This document shows positions 50,836-57,425 of a stretch of DNA of 64,000 nucleotides, piece after piece. Positions within the stretch are counted from its first letter, which is position 1, and the number at the start of each line of letters is the position of its first letter. Source of the DNA: an uncultured Alistipes sp. (GTDB taxonomy: Bacteria > Bacteroidota > Bacteroidia > Bacteroidales > Rikenellaceae); contig NZ_CABMQJ010000005.1 in assembly GCF_902388705.1 (NCBI RefSeq), positions 1 through 64,000 on the forward strand, in the 5' to 3' direction. The notes beneath the pieces are model-generated. The model did no database searches. It saw nothing but the letters and a program-made list of their open reading frames with translations, and was not told where the DNA came from. The translations under genes were made by a program, and so were the position numbers.

Positions 50836-51276
50836 ATGGCACAATATGCAATTATTTCGACCGAAAAAGGCGACATGAAAGCCGAGCTCTATACGAACGA
50901 AACACCCGGTACGGTGGCGAATTTCGTGGAGCTGGCCGGACATAACTTCTACGACGGACTGACGTTCCACCGGGTGATTCCCGGATTCGTCATTCAGGGC
51001 GGCTGCCCCCGGGGCGACGGCACGGGCGGCCCCGGTTACACGATTAAATGCGAAACGTCGGCGCCGCGCCAGTACCACGACCGGGGCGTGCTCTCGATGG
51101 CGCATGCCGGCCGTGACACGGGCGGTTCGCAGTTCTTCATCTGTTGCAGCCGCGAAAGCACGCAGCACCTCGACGGCCGCCATACCTGCTTCGGCCGGGT
51201 GATCGAGGGGCTGGATGTCATCGACGACATCCGTCCGGGCGATGAAATACACTCAATTCGCATCGTCGAAGAGTAG
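50836..51276 (+). CDS. ppiB: Cyclophilin-type peptidyl-prolyl isomerase
   Basis: This 146-residue single-domain cyclophilin has the active-site block FHRVIPGFVIQGGCPRGDGTGG, with catalytic Arg, Phe and Gln. GVLSMAHAGRDTGGSQFFI and the late HTCFGRVIEGLDVID are the other conserved parts. There is no signal peptide, so it acts in the cytoplasm. ATG 50836 is preferred to an in-frame TTG at 50827. It is likely co-transcribed with purT. Confidence 0.94.
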   Translation: MAQYAIISTEKGDMKAELYTNETPGTVANFVELAGHNFYDGLTFHRVIPGFVIQGGCPRGDGTGGPGYTIKCETSAPRQYHDRGVLSMAHAGRDTGGSQFFICCSRESTQHLDGRHTCFGRVIEGLDVIDDIRPGDEIHSIRIVEE

Positions 51277-51311
51277 TGGCTGCTGCGCCTCGATGCCGAA
51301 ATATTCGTATG

Positions 51312-51341
51312 AAAAGCCCTCCGGATTCCCGGAGGGCTTTT
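51312..51341 (+). terminator. Terminator after ppiB
   Basis: A perfect 13-bp stem, AAAAGCCCTCCGG / CCGGAGGGCTTTT, with a 4-nt loop. It may also serve the convergent GNAT gene, whose stop is at 51407. Confidence 0.85.
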
Positions 51342-51406
51342 CGTGTGTCGGCAGTCGGACGCGGCCTGCTGTTTTTCTGTTCCGGTCCGGCCGGAATAAT
51401 AACCGG

Positions 51407-52255
51407 CTATAGCAGCCTTGTCATTTCGAACTGCCGTCCGCTGACACCGATATTTTTTGCTTCGAGAAAATGGGTGAAGGCGTTGCACGAAACCTCCGCA
51501 TTCACGACTTTGACGCTGTCGTTCCTGTTCAGCCGGAGCATCTCCCGGAGCAGCGCCGATGCGACGCCCCGCCTGCGGTGTCGCCTCCCGACTGCGAGCT
51601 GGGTTATATCCCCTGCGGCGGGCTCGAAAACACCGTATCCGGCAAGCTCCTTCCCGGCTACGGCCTCCACGACGATGAAATCCCCGGCGGCCCTCCTTAT
51701 CGCGTCGATACTGTTCTGCCACGAGGGGTTGAAATCCTGGAAATCCGCGCACGGTGAAAACTCCCCGGCGCCGAGCCTCCGGATCGAATACCCGGCGGGA
51801 ATTTCACCGCCGTTCACGATTCGGTCGTTCCGCTGGATGAAATAATTGAATTCGCGGGTCGTATCGAACCCGAGTTTGCTGTATATGGAAACGGCTTTAG
51901 CATTGTGCTGCAACACTTCGAGCAGGTACAGTCCGATGCCCGAAGCCCGTAAATGCGGAATGGAGTGTTCGAAGATTTTCGCGGCCAACCCCTGTCCCCT
52001 GTACTCGTTCAAGGTGCCTGTCCCGGTGTCGTAGGCGGTCGGTTTTCCGTCGAAATGTCCGATGCCGTTGAGCGTGAAAGCGGCTATCTCTCCGCCGTCG
52101 AATGCGGCGAAAGAGAGACCGGGGTCGAAGCCGCGCCTTTTCAGCATGGCTTGCAGCTGTGTTTTGTCCAACTGGACGTCGTAATCGGCGAAAGCCCTTT
52201 CGAAAGCCTTGAACAGCGTGTCGAAGTCCGTGTTGCCGAGGGATTTTATTTCCAT
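51407..52255 (-). CDS. Two-domain GNAT acetyltransferase
   Basis: This 282-residue protein has two GNAT folds in tandem. In the first (about 1-140) the acetyl-CoA loop is LNEYRGQGLAAKIFEHSIPH, followed by LEVLQHNAKAVSIYSKLGF. In the second (about 155-282) it is LAVGRRHRRRGVASALLREM. The start MEIKSLGNTDFDTLFKAFERAF is conserved in this family, whose substrates are mostly unknown. A short homologous copy of its first codons lies just upstream (52246-52350), evidence of a tandem duplication. Confidence 0.88.
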   Translation of the reverse strand: MEIKSLGNTDFDTLFKAFERAFADYDVQLDKTQLQAMLKRRGFDPGLSFAAFDGGEIAAFTLNGIGHFDGKPTAYDTGTGTLNEYRGQGLAAKIFEHSIPHLRASGIGLYLLEVLQHNAKAVSIYSKLGFDTTREFNYFIQRNDRIVNGGEIPAGYSIRRLGAGEFSPCADFQDFNPSWQNSIDAIRRAAGDFIVVEAVAGKELAGYGVFEPAAGDITQLAVGRRHRRRGVASALLREMLRLNRNDSVKVVNAEVSCNAFTHFLEAKNIGVSGRQFEMTRLL

Positions 52256-52350
52256 ATGGTTTGAGTTTTGGTTTTACCGCGGGGCGAATTTGCATATGTC
52301 CGGTCGAATGCTTCGAATACGGTGTCGAGCTCTGTATTGCCCGGCTCCAT
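52246..52350 (-). pseudogene. Decayed duplicate of the GNAT gene start
   Basis: An ATG at 52350 begins a 34-codon frame encoding MEPGNTELDTVFEAFDRTYA, clearly homologous to the first 25 or so residues of the downstream GNAT protein (GNTDFDTLFKAFERAFADY). The similarity stops after about 20 codons and the frame ends inside the start region of the intact gene. It looks like what is left of an upstream paralogue after deletion. It could still be translated as a short leader peptide. Confidence 0.65.
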
Positions 52351-52497
52351 CTGTGTTTACTTTTCGGGATTCTGCGGTGCAATCGGACTTTCCGCACCCG
52401 AAGATAATCACTCCCGGAGTGGTTTTGCCCTTCGAACAGTTGTTTTTTTCGGCACCCCCGCCTGCAGAGCCGTATAACGGCAGGCTCCGGAAATAAA

Positions 52498-52529
52498 TCG
52501 CCCCTTGGGAACCGAATCCCAAGGGGCGA
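52498..52529 (-). terminator. Terminator of the aminotransferase gene
   Basis: A 13-bp stem, TCGCCCCTTGGGA / TCCCAAGGGGCGA, with a 6-nt loop. On the minus strand it runs into TTTATTTCC. It lies 24 nt after the stop. Confidence 0.8.
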
Positions 52530-52553
52530 CTTGTCGCTATCGCTTCGGCCGGA

Positions 52554-53741
52554 TTATTTTCCGAATTTGGCGATGATGTTTTCCGTAGCTTTCTTGAGCA
52601 GTTCCTCGGGGCAGCAAAGGGTAATGCGGATGTAGCGCTTGCCCTCCGAGCCGAAGATGGCGCCCGGGGTCAGGAACACGTCGCACTTGTCCATCACCTC
52701 GTCCGAGAATGCGAAACTGTCGCCCTCGTACGACTCCGGCAGCTCGGCCCACACGAACAGGCCGGCCTGATGCTCGCGGTACTTGCATCCCAGCGCGTCG
52801 AGCAGTGCATACGCCTGCTTCTCACGGCCGTAGTAGATGTCGTTCAACTCCTTGAACCACTCCTCGCCCAGCGACAACGCCGTATCGGCAGCGGCCTGGA
52901 TGGGGTAGAACATACCCGAGTCCATGTTGGACTTGAACGTGAGAATCGAGTCGATCCACTCCTTCTTGCCGACCACGACGCCCACGCGCCAGCCGGCCAT
53001 CGAGTGGCCTTTCGACAGCGAGTTCATCTCCAGCACCACGTCGCGTGCGCCCTCGGCCTCCATAATCGAAATCGGGGCTGCGGCGTTGCGGATAAAGCTG
53101 TAGGGGTTGTCGTGTACGATCAGGATGTTGTGTTTGGCGCCGAAGTCCACGATTTCCTGGAACAGCTCCATCGTCGGGGTCTGGCCTGTCGGCATGTTGG
53201 GGTAGTTGATGAGCATCATCTTCACACCGTCCAGCCCGGCTTTCTCGATTGCCTCGAAATCGGGGTAGAAGTTGGTCTGCTTGTTCAGCGCGTAGGTCAC
53301 CATCTCTCCGCCGGCCAGGCGTACGGCCGCCGAGTAGGTGGGGTAGCCGGGGTTCGGCACGAGCACCTTGTCGCCCTTATTGAGGAACGTCATGCAGATG
53401 TGCATGATACCCTCTTTCGAGCCGATCAGGGGCAGTACTTCGTTGTTGTAATCCAGTTCCGTGCGGTACCATTTCTTATACCAGTCCGCAAAAGCCTTGC
53501 GCAGAATCGGTTCACCCTTGTAAGACATGTATTTGTGCACGTCGGGGCGCTGTGCCTCTTTCGCGAGGCGGTCGATGACCGACTGGTGCGGGGGCAGGTC
53601 GGGGCTACCCATTGCAAGTTTCACGATCTGACGGCCCGTTGCCGCTTCGATTTCGGCGATCTCGCGCAGACGGCGCGAAAAATAGTACTCTCCGATGCCG
53701 TCCAACCGATGGGAACGGGCGATATTGACTGCTTTTGCCAT
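52554..53741 (-). CDS. Class I/II PLP-dependent aminotransferase
   Basis: This 395-residue fold-I aminotransferase is of the alanine/LL-diaminopimelate type. It has KLAMGSPDLPP at the N-terminus, IGSKEGIMHICMTFLNKGD, VHDNPYSFI, the PLP lysine in NSLSKGHSMAGWRVG and the C-terminal Arg in KRYIRITLC. The motif that normally reads NNPTG is NMPTG here, so the Asn that usually contacts PLP O3' is Met. The GIGEYYFSRRLREIAEI start is not that of the standard DapL. Substrate undetermined. Confidence 0.85.
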   Translation of the reverse strand: MAKAVNIARSHRLDGIGEYYFSRRLREIAEIEAATGRQIVKLAMGSPDLPPHQSVIDRLAKEAQRPDVHKYMSYKGEPILRKAFADWYKKWYRTELDYNNEVLPLIGSKEGIMHICMTFLNKGDKVLVPNPGYPTYSAAVRLAGGEMVTYALNKQTNFYPDFEAIEKAGLDGVKMMLINYPNMPTGQTPTMELFQEIVDFGAKHNILIVHDNPYSFIRNAAAPISIMEAEGARDVVLEMNSLSKGHSMAGWRVGVVVGKKEWIDSILTFKSNMDSGMFYPIQAAADTALSLGEEWFKELNDIYYGREKQAYALLDALGCKYREHQAGLFVWAELPESYEGDSFAFSDEVMDKCDVFLTPGAIFGSEGKRYIRITLCCPEELLKKATENIIAKFGK

Positions 53742-53769
53742 AGTATAAGGTGTTTGGATTTGCTGTTTG

Positions 53770-53777
53770 CAAAGATA
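53770..53777 (-). promoter_or_regulatory. Promoter -7 element of the aminotransferase gene
   Basis: TATCTTTG on the minus strand with TTTT about 19 bp upstream. Leader of about 20-22 nt. Confidence 0.55.
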
Positions 53778-53924
53778 GGTATTCCGATTAAAATTTAAAA
53801 GCCGCAGGTGAAAATTTCTGCTTCGCGATTGCCTGCCGAGCCTCTGTTTGCGTGCTATGTCGCTGTCTGTGTCTGTTTTAGCCGATGTAACAGTTTGTAA
53901 CTTTTTTCCGCTGCCGCCATGAAA

Positions 53925-53950
53925 AAGGGAGCCGCCGGAGCCGCTCCCTT
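53925..53950 (-). terminator. Terminator of the AspT-family transporter gene
   Basis: The stem AAGGGAGC / GCTCCCTT, read on the minus strand, is followed by TTTC. It begins 5 nt past the stop. Confidence 0.75.
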
Positions 53951-53955
53951 GTGCT

Positions 53956-55620
53956 TTACAGGGCGAAGAGGATGAAAATCTGGGCCGTCAGTACCCGCAG
54001 GAACATCACCACGGGATAGACGGTCGAATAGCCCACTGCCGGCATGTCGTTGCCTGCCGTGGCGTTGGCGTAGGCCAGCGCCGGGGGATCGGTCGTGGAG
54101 CCGGCAATCAGTCCCATCAGCGTGTAGTAATTCATCTTGAGCCACAGGCGCGCCACGAGCGCAACGATTATCAGCGGCACGACGGTGATGATGACGCCGT
54201 ATCCGATCCAGCGGTAGCCGCCGCCTGCGATTGCATCGATGAATCCGTCGCCGGCGCCGATGCCCACCGCCGCGAGGAACAGTGCGATGCCGATTTCGCG
54301 CAGCATCAGGTTGGCGCTCATCGTGGTGTAGGTCACCAGATGGAAATGGGTGCCGAAGCGTCCGATGAGAATCGCCACGATGAGCGGGCCGCCCGCCAGT
54401 CCCAACTTTACGGGCTGCGGGACGTTGAGCAGCGGAATAGAGCCCAGCAGTACGCCTAAAGCGATGCCGACGAAAATCGTCACCAGGTTCGGCTGGTTGA
54501 GCTTCTTGAGCGAGTTGCCCAGCACGTCGGCCACCTGTGTCACGGCCTTTTCAGGGCCTACGACCATCACGCGGTCGCCCACCTGCAGCTCCAGTCCCTG
54601 GTAGGGAATCAGATCGACGCCTGCGCGGTTGACGCGCGTAATGGTGATGCCGTATTTGGTGCGCAGGCGCAGATCGGAGAATTTCTTGCCGTTGAGCGAC
54701 GATTTGGTAATCAGGATACGGCGCGACACCAGTTCGGCGTTGGGCGTATTGTTGCCCCACTGTTCGTCGGTCAGCTCCACGCGGCGGCCGAAGAAAGCCA
54801 CGATTGCCTCGATGTCCTCGGCCTGCGAAATGACCCACAGCCGGTCGCCGAGCCGGATTACGCTGTCGGCGTCGGCCATCGTGATCGTCCCGTCGGGACG
54901 CATGATGCGCGAAATGACGAACTGGCGGTTTATCAGGTCGCGTATATAGGCCACCGTGCGTCCGTCGAGCATTTTGTTGGTGAATTCGACCGAAACTTTG
55001 TCGGCGAATTTCTGCTCCCGGGAGAGTGCCGCCAGCCCCTCGTCCTCTTTCTCGAATTTCACGCGCAGGGCATAGCGGACGAATATCATCGTGAAGATGA
55101 TGCCCACGACGCCCAGCGGATAGGCCACGGCGTATCCCAGCGCGATGGTGGGGTCGTTGATGCCCGACGCGTCGGCGTATGCCTGCTGTGCGGCGCCCAG
55201 TCCGGGGGTGTTGGTCACGGCTCCCGAGAGGATGCCGACCATCGTCGGAATCGGCGTGCCCGTCACGAGGTGTACGACGTAAGCCGTCAGTACGCCCAGC
55301 AGGACGATGGCCGTGGCACATGCCACGAGGGTCATGCCGCCGTGCTTGAACGAGGCGAAGAATCCCGGGCCGACCTGCATGCCGATGGAAAAGACGAAGA
55401 GTATCAGGCCGAACTCCTGTACGAAATGCCGTACTTCGTTGTCAACCGTCATGCCGAAATGGCTCAACACGATGCCCACGAAGAGTATCCACGTGATTCC
55501 GAGCGACACTCCGCCGATTTTGACTTTCCCCAGCAGGATGCCGATGGTGATGACCAACGCGAAGGTCAGCACGGCATGGGCGATGCCGCTACCGAAAAAC
55601 AGGGAATATAACCACTCCAT
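53956..55620 (-). CDS. AspT/YidE-family putative transporter (AAE family)
   Basis: This 554-residue membrane protein has two similar halves, each with about five hydrophobic segments. The halves share the family motif: GAVTNTPGLGAAQQAYADASG in the first and GSTTDPPALAYANATAG in the second. Between them lie two RCK_C (TrkA-C) domains (about 200-380), with VSRRILITKSSLNGKKFSDL and GDRVMVVGPEKAVTQVADVLG. The family includes aspartate:alanine exchangers and the uncharacterised YidE/YbjL proteins. The double RCK_C domain suggests ligand control. Substrate not known. Confidence 0.9.
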   Translation of the reverse strand: MEWLYSLFFGSGIAHAVLTFALVITIGILLGKVKIGGVSLGITWILFVGIVLSHFGMTVDNEVRHFVQEFGLILFVFSIGMQVGPGFFASFKHGGMTLVACATAIVLLGVLTAYVVHLVTGTPIPTMVGILSGAVTNTPGLGAAQQAYADASGINDPTIALGYAVAYPLGVVGIIFTMIFVRYALRVKFEKEDEGLAALSREQKFADKVSVEFTNKMLDGRTVAYIRDLINRQFVISRIMRPDGTITMADADSVIRLGDRLWVISQAEDIEAIVAFFGRRVELTDEQWGNNTPNAELVSRRILITKSSLNGKKFSDLRLRTKYGITITRVNRAGVDLIPYQGLELQVGDRVMVVGPEKAVTQVADVLGNSLKKLNQPNLVTIFVGIALGVLLGSIPLLNVPQPVKLGLAGGPLIVAILIGRFGTHFHLVTYTTMSANLMLREIGIALFLAAVGIGAGDGFIDAIAGGGYRWIGYGVIITVVPLIIVALVARLWLKMNYYTLMGLIAGSTTDPPALAYANATAGNDMPAVGYSTVYPVVMFLRVLTAQIFILFAL

Positions 55621-55657
55621 ATTAACCTACTTTTGTGCGATTTGACAAGAGATTGTG

Positions 55658-55665
55658 CAAAAGTA
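55658..55665 (-). promoter_or_regulatory. Promoter -7 element of the AspT-family gene
   Basis: TACTTTTG on the minus strand with TTTT about 19 bp upstream. Leader of about 30 nt. Nothing else is recognised between here and lrgB. Confidence 0.5.
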
Positions 55666-55899
55666 GTGCTTATTACAGAATTTTAAAAACTTTAACGGGG
55701 ATTTTTCCGTGCAGTCGCTGCAAACGGGAGATGTTGCGCGGCAAACCGGCTGTGGGGCGGCTTCCGAATCGAGCAGTTCCCGGAATGGTGCTTTGCGCCG
55801 GATGCGGGTTTGCATGGCGGGGCCGGCAGACCCGTGCCGGGGAAGCGATACGGCCCCGGCGGTTTTTGCGGTACGTGCGGCTTCCGGGTTTTGCCGGTG

Positions 55900-56598
55900 T
55901 CAGTAGAGGTAGCGCTCCATCAGGGGTATGAGCAAGGCCGTCGCCAGTCCCATCAGGGCCATGGCCAGTCCGCTCAAGGCACCTTCGACGGCACCCATTT
56001 CGATGGCGCGCGCCGTTCCGATGCCGTGTGCCGCGGCCCCCAGGGCAAATCCCCGGGCCTCGGCGTCCCGCACGCCGCAGCGGCGCAGAATCCACTCGCC
56101 GAAGATGCTGCCGAAGATTCCCACGCAGAATACCACGACCGACGTGATGGGAATGATGCCGCCCAGCGGCCCCGAAACCGAAACGGCGATTGGCACGGTC
56201 ACGGATTTTGGAGCCAGCGAGTTGAGTATCTCGCGTCCGGCGCCGAACGCCATGGCGATGTATACGACGCTCAACACGCCCGCTACGCACCCTGCGAGGG
56301 TGGCGATGCCGACGGGGAGCAGGCTGCCGCGCAGTTGTTCCACCTGCTCGTAGAGCAGGTATCCGAGGGCTACGACCGACATGCCGAGGGCGAAGTCGAG
56401 CATGCCCGTCGCCTCCCGGTAGCGTTCGTATCCGATGTCCGCCGTGCGCAGGAACACGATTACGGCGAGGAACGTAAGCAGCACGGGGTGCAGCAGCGGC
56501 GTCCGTACACGGCGGTATATGAGCGTCCCGAGGCAGTAGAGCCCCACGGTGAGCGTCAGCAGGAAGAGGTCGTTGGAGAGGAAAGCCTTATCGATCAT
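55900..56598 (-). CDS. lrgB: LrgB-family membrane protein
   Basis: This 232-residue integral membrane protein of the CidB/LrgB family has about seven hydrophobic segments. The conserved middle part LAPKSVTVPIAVSVSGPLGG and the late GAAAHGIGTARAIEMGAVEGA are diagnostic. With LrgA it was first described as an antiholin-like pair. Later work on plant and bacterial homologues points to glycolate or pyruvate transport. The start overlaps the lrgA stop by 11 nt. Confidence 0.93.
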   Translation of the reverse strand: MIDKAFLSNDLFLLTLTVGLYCLGTLIYRRVRTPLLHPVLLTFLAVIVFLRTADIGYERYREATGMLDFALGMSVVALGYLLYEQVEQLRGSLLPVGIATLAGCVAGVLSVVYIAMAFGAGREILNSLAPKSVTVPIAVSVSGPLGGIIPITSVVVFCVGIFGSIFGEWILRRCGVRDAEARGFALGAAAHGIGTARAIEMGAVEGALSGLAMALMGLATALLIPLMERYLY

Positions 56599-56983
56599 TG
56601 TCCGGAGCGTTTACGGGGATTTCACGAAGATGCCTGATGCGGCGCAGGCGCGAACGGCGGTTCAGGCTCTGGAACGTCTGGCCCGTCACGAGCAGTACGA
56701 CGATTGTCGATGCGATACCCGAAATGACGATGGCCCACAGGTTGTCGAGGATTACATGGTAGGAGTCCATCAGCCCCACGCCGTAGGGCACGAAGAACAG
56801 CGCCATGGCTCCGAGCAGGAATTTCGCCGCCGGACGCACGGTTTCGGCTTTGACCCAATGCAGGCACAGGGCCGCGAAGAGCAGGATCATGCCGATGATG
56901 TTACCTGAAACATAGCCGCCGGTGAGCATGCTCAATGCATTGCCGGCCAGCCAGAAAAAGAGAATGTAAAATAGTCCGGTCAT
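56588..56983 (-). CDS. lrgA: LrgA/CidA-family membrane protein
   Basis: This 131-residue protein has four hydrophobic segments. The LrgA/CidA signature is GNIIGMILLFAALCLHWVK near residues 28-46, followed by FLLGAMALFFVPYGVGLM. The C-terminal tail of about 25 residues is highly basic (SLNRRSRLRRIRHLRE). It is the first gene of the lrgAB pair. No LytSR-type regulator adjoins. Confidence 0.92.
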   Translation of the reverse strand: MTGLFYILFFWLAGNALSMLTGGYVSGNIIGMILLFAALCLHWVKAETVRPAAKFLLGAMALFFVPYGVGLMDSYHVILDNLWAIVISGIASTIVVLLVTGQTFQSLNRRSRLRRIRHLREIPVNAPDNDR

Positions 56984-57008
56984 CGTGTCGTCCGCTTGAT
57001 TCCGGGGG

Positions 57009-57016
57009 CAAAGATA
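57009..57016 (-). promoter_or_regulatory. Promoter -7 element of lrgAB
   Basis: TATCTTTG on the minus strand, about 26 bp before the lrgA ATG. No clear -33 element. I see nothing in the remaining gap up to 57250. Confidence 0.5.
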
Positions 57017-57250
57017 GCGTTTACTGCCGGAAGTTGTACCTTCGGCCGCGATTTATGCGGGTTTCGGGCGGAGAGTGCCGGGGTGCCTCCGTGTCTATGT
57101 AAATGCAAATCTGTATATGTACCAGTTCGAATGGCGCTGCGGGTATTTTCGGCAGCAGCCCGCATTTTCGCGTTATGTTTATGCGGTAGCCGCATGCTGT
57201 TTCCGGGTGGACACAACGCTGTGCACAGGGCTGCCGTGTATTCCGTATTT

Positions 57251-57424
57251 TCAACGGCGGCCCGTCTTATGCCCGCGCCGTGCCGCTTTCAGCGGGCAGT
57301 GCGTGCTGTCGCACGATGCGCATCCGCCTTTGCGCCTGCCCCGGACAAAGCACCGGAGCCGCCGTACCAGCAACGCCGCAACGGCAAGGCCGATGGCCCA
57401 GACAATATAATCCTGCCAGTCCAT
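57251..57424 (-). CDS. FeoB-associated Cys-rich membrane protein
   Basis: This is a 57-residue protein. Residues 1-20 (MDWQDYIVWAIGLAVAALLV) form one membrane helix. A basic stretch follows (RRLRCFVRGRRKGG) and then a cysteine cluster C-A-S-C-D-S-T-H-C at residues 35-43. This is the layout of the small FeoB-associated Cys-rich proteins that follow feoB in many bacteria and are thought to help iron transfer, perhaps in place of FeoC. The ATG lies 1 nt after the feoAB stop, so it is translated from the same mRNA. Confidence 0.8.
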   Translation of the reverse strand: MDWQDYIVWAIGLAVAALLVRRLRCFVRGRRKGGCASCDSTHCPLKAARRGHKTGRR

Positions 57425-57425
57425 G

